Assembly (NCBI RefSeq): GCF_018127745.1
Contig: NZ_CP072333.1
Location: forward strand, 2,046,001 to 2,110,000
From: Porphyromonas sp. oral taxon 275
Lineage (GTDB): Bacteria; Bacteroidota; Bacteroidia; Bacteroidales; Porphyromonadaceae
Direction of reading: 5' to 3'
DNA length: 64,000 bases
In this document: in pieces, positions 59,963 to 64,000 of the stretch
How positions within the stretch are numbered: position 1 is the stretch's first letter
Layout of the letters: the number at the start of each line of letters is the position of its first letter
Program-made: the position numbers and the translations under genes
The notes under the pieces: generated by a model
What the model was told of the DNA's origin: nothing
What the model saw: only the letters and a program-made list of their open reading frames with translations
Database searches by the model: none

Positions 59963-60556
59963 TTACCTAAAAAATCCATTCTTGAAGAAATCATACCATC
60001 CAGCTATCACCTCAGGGGTATTCGCATGCAGCAAACGAAGCATCTCGCGAGTAAACTCTAAATACCCTAGACCATTTGCAGTAACTATATTCTTGTCGCT
60101 GACGGCTTGCTCTTCCACATATCCTGCCTCATTGGTATAGCTTTCTCCGCCCCATTGCTTGAGCTGGTCAAGACCGTTGCCCGTATGCTTGACATCGTTT
60201 AGGAAGCCGTGTGAGCATAAAAACGAAGATCCGTTGCATATTGCTCCAATGATTTTACCCTTACTCAGTGTCTCCTGAACCAATGGGGAGACAAGTTCAG
60301 CCTCGGGTGAATCCCAACTGTTTCCACCAATGAGTACCAAAGCAGTATAATCTCTCGGCATATTCTCAAAAGAGTAGTCGGGCAAGGTTCTTAAACCACC
60401 GATGGAACGGACTGCGTCCATGGTCGGAGCCGCAGTATATACTTCGTACTTGACATCACTTCCCGGCACTACGCCTACATGAAGAGCTGTGGAAAGAAAC
60501 GCTCCTTCCCAATCAGTGTAGTCATTCAATAATATAAATATAACCTTCTGTTTCAT
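59963..60556 (-). CDS. DJ-1/PfpI-family protein
   Basis: About 197 residues from the ATG at 60556 (MKQKVIFILLNDYTDWEGAF). The nucleophile elbow is GAICNGSSFLCSHGFLNDV, with Cys in ICNG. The acidic partner may be the Glu in DWEGAF. YTALVLIGGNSWDSPEA is typical. Members include glyoxalase III, chaperone and deglycase-like enzymes, and regulators; the activity here is unknown. It is cargo within the conjugative-transposon segment, more AT-rich than its neighbours. Confidence 0.85.
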   Translation of the reverse strand: MKQKVIFILLNDYTDWEGAFLSTALHVGVVPGSDVKYEVYTAAPTMDAVRSIGGLRTLPDYSFENMPRDYTALVLIGGNSWDSPEAELVSPLVQETLSKGKIIGAICNGSSFLCSHGFLNDVKHTGNGLDQLKQWGGESYTNEAGYVEEQAVSDKNIVTANGLGYLEFTREMLRLLHANTPEVIAGWYDFFKNGFFR

Positions 60557-60640
60557 AAATATTACTCTGCAAAAGTACTCATTTATAATTATAAAGACGA
60601 ATGGAATAAACAATAAACCGATTCTCATAGTTCGATACCC

Positions 60641-61105
60641 TCACAATGACCATACTTTGAATATCAGGGAACATAAAACAGAGCAAACTCCACCTTCCTG
60701 CGTCTGAGTAGTCCTCTCACGACCTTGCCCTTGCTCAATCTTGCGAAGCAGCCTGCTTTTGCCTTGTTTGCCATAGCCAAGCAGGCGTCCCACACCAGCA
60801 TTATAAGAGAGCAGTGTTAAAAGCAAGGCATCTTTGCCATAGCCCTTAAACACCTCAAAACGCTCCCAAAGGTCCGCTCGCAAGAGGGAGTCAGCTTGTC
60901 GCTCTGTTATCTCTGCCGTAAACTTCTCGCCCTTTTTAAGGTCGTGACCATAGCCGACATAGAGATGATGCTCCTTGCCGTGCCAGCCCTCAAAGTGTTT
61001 GACGCAAAGCACAGCTCGCTCAAAGGGCGGTAAGTCTATCCAACGCACTCGCCTCTGTGTCAAAGGCAAAGCCCCGAGATACAGCAGACAGAGCGTCAAT
61101 ATCAT
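60641..61105 (-). pseudogene. Conjugative-transposon lysozyme with altered C-terminus
   Basis: The first 120 residues look like the T4-type lysozyme encoded at the end of CTnDOT-like transfer operons (CVKHFEGWHGKEHHLYVGYG, with the catalytic Glu in FEG; LLSYNAGVGRLLGYGKQGKS). After RKIEQG the frame runs into unrelated sequence to 60641. The expected ending KGKVVRGLLRRRKVEFALFY is present in another frame and stops at 60664. A small deletion with frameshift explains this. Activity is doubtful. Confidence 0.7.
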
Positions 61106-61117
61106 CTTTCTTTTAAT

Positions 61118-61549
61118 CTACTCTGCCTTCTTGTGATTGAATGAAAATGTCAGTTGTCGCACCTTGCCGAAGTTGTCCTCTATGTACACATCAATCGTCT
61201 GCCGATCTGCTGACTGCGAGGTATAGTACAGGCGAAACTCCTCTCGCGCTAGGGGATAGCGGTCATTAGGCTTGAATGCTGCTCCTTTATCCAACCTCAG
61301 CATCCCCTTACCCTCGCTTTGGAAGTAGCGAAGAGTGTAGCGAGCCCCAGCAAAGCGACCAGCTCGCTTGAGGGAGCATCGTATTTCAGCCGTTTCGCCC
61401 CTACGGATGTCCTTCTGGACGGGCATCGTCTCCAGCGTGAAGTCATAAGCCTGCTGTACCTCCAGCTCGCAGTCACAAGCAGGGAGGTAGAGGCTCACTA
61501 CGGCAAGTAGCCCCACAGCCCAGAGCGCATTCACAAATTTCCTTTTCAT
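61118..61549 (-). CDS. traQ: TraQ-like conjugal transfer protein (DUF3872)
   Basis: A 143-residue protein with signal peptide and a Cys-rich start after it (LPACDCELEVQQAYDFTLET). The mature domain is beta-rich (MPVQKDIRRGETAEIRCSLK, YTLRYFQSEGKGMLRLD, DVYIEDNFGKVRQLTFSF), as in the DUF3872/TraQ family. It lies between traO and the lysozyme gene. traP, which normally separates traO and traQ, is missing. Confidence 0.8.
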   Translation of the reverse strand: MKRKFVNALWAVGLLAVVSLYLPACDCELEVQQAYDFTLETMPVQKDIRRGETAEIRCSLKRAGRFAGARYTLRYFQSEGKGMLRLDKGAAFKPNDRYPLAREEFRLYYTSQSADRQTIDVYIEDNFGKVRQLTFSFNHKKAE

Positions 61550-61563
61550 TCTTCGTCTTCGTT

Positions 61564-62136
61564 CTATAGGTTAAAGTGCAGTCCCAAGGCAAGGGCGGGA
61601 CGAAAGCGATGTAGATCAGACCCGAGGAGCAGTCGCCCCTGAGCCTTGAGGACGAGGAGGAGCCTGTCGGAGAGGAAGCACTCTACCGAGCTATGCACCG
61701 CCCCACCATAGACGAGGCGAGAGCGGTCAAGAAGCGTCGCCCCATCGGGTAGCAAGGACTTCTCTTCATTGAGTTCTTCGTAGCCACCGAGGGCAGAGAG
61801 CCCTAGGTAGGTAAAGATGTTCTTACCCCTATCCGAGAGAAGCGGCTGCATATAGCCCAGCTGAAGAAGCATATCACGCATCGGCACGTCATAGTCACGA
61901 TACGCGAGTCGCTGCACTTCATATTCCGCCAAGAGGAAGGCATAGCTAGCTCGCTTGAGGTACTTCGTAAGCGACACACCAGCGCCCCACTGCTCTTTAC
62001 TAAATACCTTCTCTCCCTTGATAAGTGGCACAGACGCGATGACCTCAATCCCTTGCTGCTTCGGGATGAGTCGCTGTGCCTTTACCGAGAAGAACCCACA
62101 GACGGCACAAGTGAGGAGTAAACAAAACTTCTTCAT
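61564..62136 (-). CDS. traO: TraO-like conjugal transfer protein
   Basis: 190 residues from the ATG at 62136 (MKKFCLLLTCAVCGFFSVKA), which supplies a signal peptide. The mature protein is predicted beta-rich, with FSKEQWGAGVSLTKYLKRAS, LLQLGYMQPLLSDRGKNIFT and an outer-membrane-like ending LALGLHFNL, as expected of TraO of CTnDOT-type systems. It starts four bases after the stop of the traA-traN fusion. Confidence 0.8.
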   Translation of the reverse strand: MKKFCLLLTCAVCGFFSVKAQRLIPKQQGIEVIASVPLIKGEKVFSKEQWGAGVSLTKYLKRASYAFLLAEYEVQRLAYRDYDVPMRDMLLQLGYMQPLLSDRGKNIFTYLGLSALGGYEELNEEKSLLPDGATLLDRSRLVYGGAVHSSVECFLSDRLLLVLKAQGRLLLGSDLHRFRPALALGLHFNL

Positions 62137-62140
62137 AGGG

Positions 62141-62871
62141 CTACCACTTGAGTTTAAGGTTGTCAATCTTCCTAGTAAGTAGAAGATCTCCCTCATCGAG
62201 GTAGAAGGCAAGCGTACGTCCGCCACCTCGTTCGTAAAGCCTTACCTCAAGCTGTTTGTCCTCCGAGAGGGTAAACTGCTCGAGCACGAAGATCGTGCGC
62301 TCGCCCCCCTCAGCACGCACCCGACGATCCACCTTATTCCACAGAAGCCAGATGTCCTTGATCCGAGCCGTCTGCATCGAGATGCCCAAATCCTGGATGC
62401 TCTTGGCATAGCTCAGGCAAGCAACCATCGACTGGATGTCAGGCTCCAAGGGCGAGAGGATATAATCCATCTCCAGCGAGAGCTCAAGAAGCTCCCTCGT
62501 CCCCGCATGACCAGGGAAGTCAAAGACGACCAACTGGTAGCCTTCCTCGGGATACTGCATCGCAAGCGCTTCTGCACGAGCAACGGACTCTTCTGGCCGA
62601 GCTTTGATGATGCGGTAGGAGCGACGCTGGAGCTGATGGAAGTAAGCCTGCATATAAGCCGTCAGAACTGGATCCTCTCCTATAGTCCCCTCTCTCGCTC
62701 ACGGAGCTTGAAGAAGGAGTCCTGAGTCAGATCACAGTCCACGACAAAGAGCGAGATACCCTCCTCATAGTAGAGCATACTGCTGAGGATCTCGGCTAGG
62801 GTACTCTTACCCACTCCGCCCTTCTGTGAGGAGAAACCGAGATATAAAGGTCGAGGTCGAGAGCTTTGCAT
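62141..62871 (-). pseudogene. traA (ParA-like)-traN deletion fusion with frameshift
   Basis: From the ATG at 62871 the product is a ParA-type ATPase: deviant Walker A SSQKGGVGKST, then LFVVDCDLTQDS. An extra GA in GAGAGAGG near 62693 shifts the frame. The ATPase continues in the next frame (LVVFDFPGHAGTRELLELSL, IKDIWLLWNKVDRRV). It then passes without a break into EQFTLSEDKQLEVRLYERGG, GRTLAFYLDEGDLLL, which is the C-terminus of TraN (DUF4138). So traA and traN are joined and traB to traM are absent. The frameshift makes even the fusion inactive. Confidence 0.7.
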
Positions 62872-62957
62872 AGCAAGCAATTGAGAACTGAATTAATTAC
62901 CATGATGAGCGAGACAATAAGCGGGAGATCACTTAAGCAATCGCAAGGACTGCATCT

Positions 62958-63020
62958 TGAGATGTCGAGATCTCGAGATCTCGAGGTCTCGAGAAATTAA
63001 CTAATCGACATCTCGAGCGC
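62958..63020. repeat. CTCGAGAT repeat cluster (copy 2)
   Basis: Four GATCTCGAG/GTCTCGAG-type units, an AT-rich core AAATTAACTAAT, then CGACATCTCGAG. Same plan as 36234-36289, and placed between a ParA-type gene and mobA, which would suit a partition or transfer site. Confidence 0.65.
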
Positions 63021-63145
63021 TCTATCGCTCGCTCTGACTGCAAAGTAAGAGCTTAATTTCCCCCTTCTAGAAGCTGAGGAAGAGACGGGAAAGACAAGGA
63101 TAAAGTGGGCAGCATGCTTATAGCAAGCCACTTACAACGAGGAAG

Positions 63146-63153
63146 TAACTTTG
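63146..63153 (+). promoter_or_regulatory. -7 element upstream of mobA copy 2
   Basis: TAACTTTG, about 190 bases before the mobA ATG. Transcription would include the nested hairpins at 63241-63330. Confidence 0.5.
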
Positions 63154-63240
63154 CAGCAGAATAGAAACATCGTCTAACACGACCGAAGGAGGCAGCCCCC
63201 TAAAGGGCTGGATGCTTCATCGCAATCAACTCTTTCTACT

Positions 63241-63330
63241 GGCAAGGTGTGTCTTTGTACCACAAATTGCCATTTGTCCCACAAAGACCCTTGCCCCAAA
63301 GGGGTATCAATCACTCCGAAGTCGTGATTA
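63241..63330 (+). other. oriT-like nested hairpins upstream of mobA (copy 2)
   Basis: GGCAAGG..GTCTTTGT pairs with ACAAAGACCCTTGCC (63281-63295) and encloses ACAAAT/ATTTGT. CCCCAAAGGGG and ATCAC/GTGAT hairpins follow. Relative to copy 1 the last pair of the inner stem is T-A instead of C-G, so pairing is kept. Confidence 0.55.
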
Positions 63331-63345
63331 AAGAACAGCGAAACG

Positions 63346-63759
63346 ATGAAAAGAAAGAATACAGACAAGCCAGACGGCAGATGTACCACCTGCCCCCGAT
63401 GGGACAGATGGCACATCAGAATACCCAACCCCGAAGATCAGAAGAAGCTCATCGAGCTATACCGAAAGTCAGGAGCGAAGACGAAATCAGACTTCCTCCG
63501 AGCTCGACTCCTAGACGAGAGCTTTAAGGTTATCGTCGAGGATGAATCTACAGAGGAGTACTATCGTAAACTCTCTAACATCACAGCACAGATTCAGAAG
63601 ATCGGCATCCTCTACAACCAAACAGTGAGGGCTATCAACAGCTACCACTCGGTCAAGGCAGCACAGGTAATGCTTCAACGGTTAGAACAGTTCTCACAGC
63701 AAATAATCACCCTTGAACAGCAAGCCATCAGCCTAACGCTAGACTACCGGGAGCGATGA
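63346..63759 (+). CDS. mobA: MobA-type mobilisation accessory protein (copy 2)
   Basis: A 137-residue paralogue of the protein at 36450: GRCTTCPRWDRWHIRIPNPE, AKTKSDFLRARLLDESFKVI, YYRKLSNITAQIQKIGILYN, with only scattered substitutions between the copies. Its stop overlaps the start of the relaxase remnant (ATGA at 63756), the usual mobA-mobB coupling. Confidence 0.82.
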   Translation: MKRKNTDKPDGRCTTCPRWDRWHIRIPNPEDQKKLIELYRKSGAKTKSDFLRARLLDESFKVIVEDESTEEYYRKLSNITAQIQKIGILYNQTVRAINSYHSVKAAQVMLQRLEQFSQQIITLEQQAISLTLDYRER

Positions 63760-63947
63760 TTGCTGAGATATCAAGCTCGGCAAATCTAGCTGGATTCCTT
63801 GGGTACAATTTCAAAAAGGTTGATGCTGGAGGAGCGAGCGTTCTCCTTGCCGAAGGCTTATATGAGAACCCTGGCGCTGCCTATACCCTGCTTGAAGTCT
63901 TATCTGATATGCAGGCGCTCATCCCCTCACAATATCGCACGATATAA
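63756..63947 (+). pseudogene. Truncated relaxase (MobB N-terminus)
   Basis: About 62 residues (MIAEISSSANLAGFLGYNFK, LAEGLYENPGAAYTLLEVLS, ALIPSQYRT) match the start of a Bacteroidales MobB-type relaxase. The sequence then breaks off: the bases from about 63943 repeat, in the same orientation on the plus strand, the stretch at 62843-62876 that covers the traA start. A full relaxase would need about 300 more residues. Confidence 0.65.
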
Positions 63948-63976
63948 AGGTCAAGGTCGAGAGCTTTGCATAGCAG
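63943..63976. repeat. Duplicate of the traA start region
   Basis: ATATAAAGGTCAAGGTCGAG and AGCTTTGCATAGCA match 62843-62876 with one change (G to A). It marks the breakpoint that truncates the relaxase. Confidence 0.65.
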
Positions 63977-64000
63977 TGCTCACACCTGCTGCAATGATGA

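Larger units (their letters stand above)
54900..64000. mobile_element. Partial, degraded CTnDOT-like conjugative transposon
   Basis: Integrase (55181), DUF1896, PcfK/PcfJ-like genes, then traQ, traO and a traA-traN fusion on the minus strand, and mobA with a truncated relaxase on the plus strand. The gene set and order are those of the Bacteroides CTnDOT family, with most of the transfer operon deleted. The left boundary is not precisely defined and the right one is outside the window. Confidence 0.75.

Overview
The window looks like a chromosome segment of a GC-rich Porphyromonas-like member of the Bacteroidales. Evidence is the SusC/SusD pair, several TonB-dependent receptors, an Mfa1-type fimbrillin-like lipoprotein, the serC-serA-DUF1015 gene order known from Porphyromonas, and repeated Bacteroidetes promoter elements (-7 TAnnTTTG) in front of genes and tRNAs. 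Species assignment is inference; no database was searched.

Positions 1 to about 34.3 kb are GC-rich backbone. In order they hold a susC/susD operon, tRNA-Gln(TTG), a THUMP-like methyltransferase overlapping nhaA, lptD, a 1.3 kb block of GC-rich palindromic tandem repeats, a TonB receptor, a pyruvoyl-dependent arginine decarboxylase, a nitroreductase, a LysM/M23 peptidase, a fimbrillin-like lipoprotein, DUF1015-serA-serC, a frameshifted sulfatase, a siderophore-type TonB receptor, tRNA-Gln(CTG) and tRNA-Val(GAC), and a DUF4249/TonB-receptor pair. Clusters of a short GATATCCCTCAG-type repeat sit in six backbone intergenic gaps and were not seen in the mobile DNA to the right.

At 34.3 kb a tRNA-Ser(GGA) gene is the left edge of an integrated island of about 20.5 kb (34393-54872), bounded by a 15-bp direct repeat of the tRNA 3' end. 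Its left end has a DUF3853 gene, an iteron-like cluster, a Toprim primase and mobA. Its right end has a tyrosine recombinase gene interrupted by one in-frame stop. Between them, on the minus strand and AT-rich, lies an array of about 16 small intact genes separated by shredded Rhs repeats and toxin tails. Several match polymorphic-toxin immunity families (Imm22, DUF1629/Imm11-like, Imm17-like, Imm42-like, SUKH, ankyrin, LRR). Three encode a lipoprotein family I do not recognise. This resembles the recombinase-associated acquired interbacterial defence (rAID) clusters known in Bacteroidales: toxins decayed, immunity genes kept.

From about 54.9 kb to the end lies part of a second element, a CTnDOT-like conjugative transposon. 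It has an IntDOT-type integrase lacking the first catalytic Arg, DUF1896, PcfK/PcfJ-like genes, a DJ-1/PfpI cargo gene, and a collapsed transfer operon in which a traA start is fused to a traN end, followed by traO, traQ and a damaged lysozyme gene. A second mobA copy and a truncated relaxase end the window. The two mobA loci share an upstream hairpin set with a compensatory base-pair change and nearby CTCGAG-rich clusters, so the two elements probably share mobilisation ancestry.
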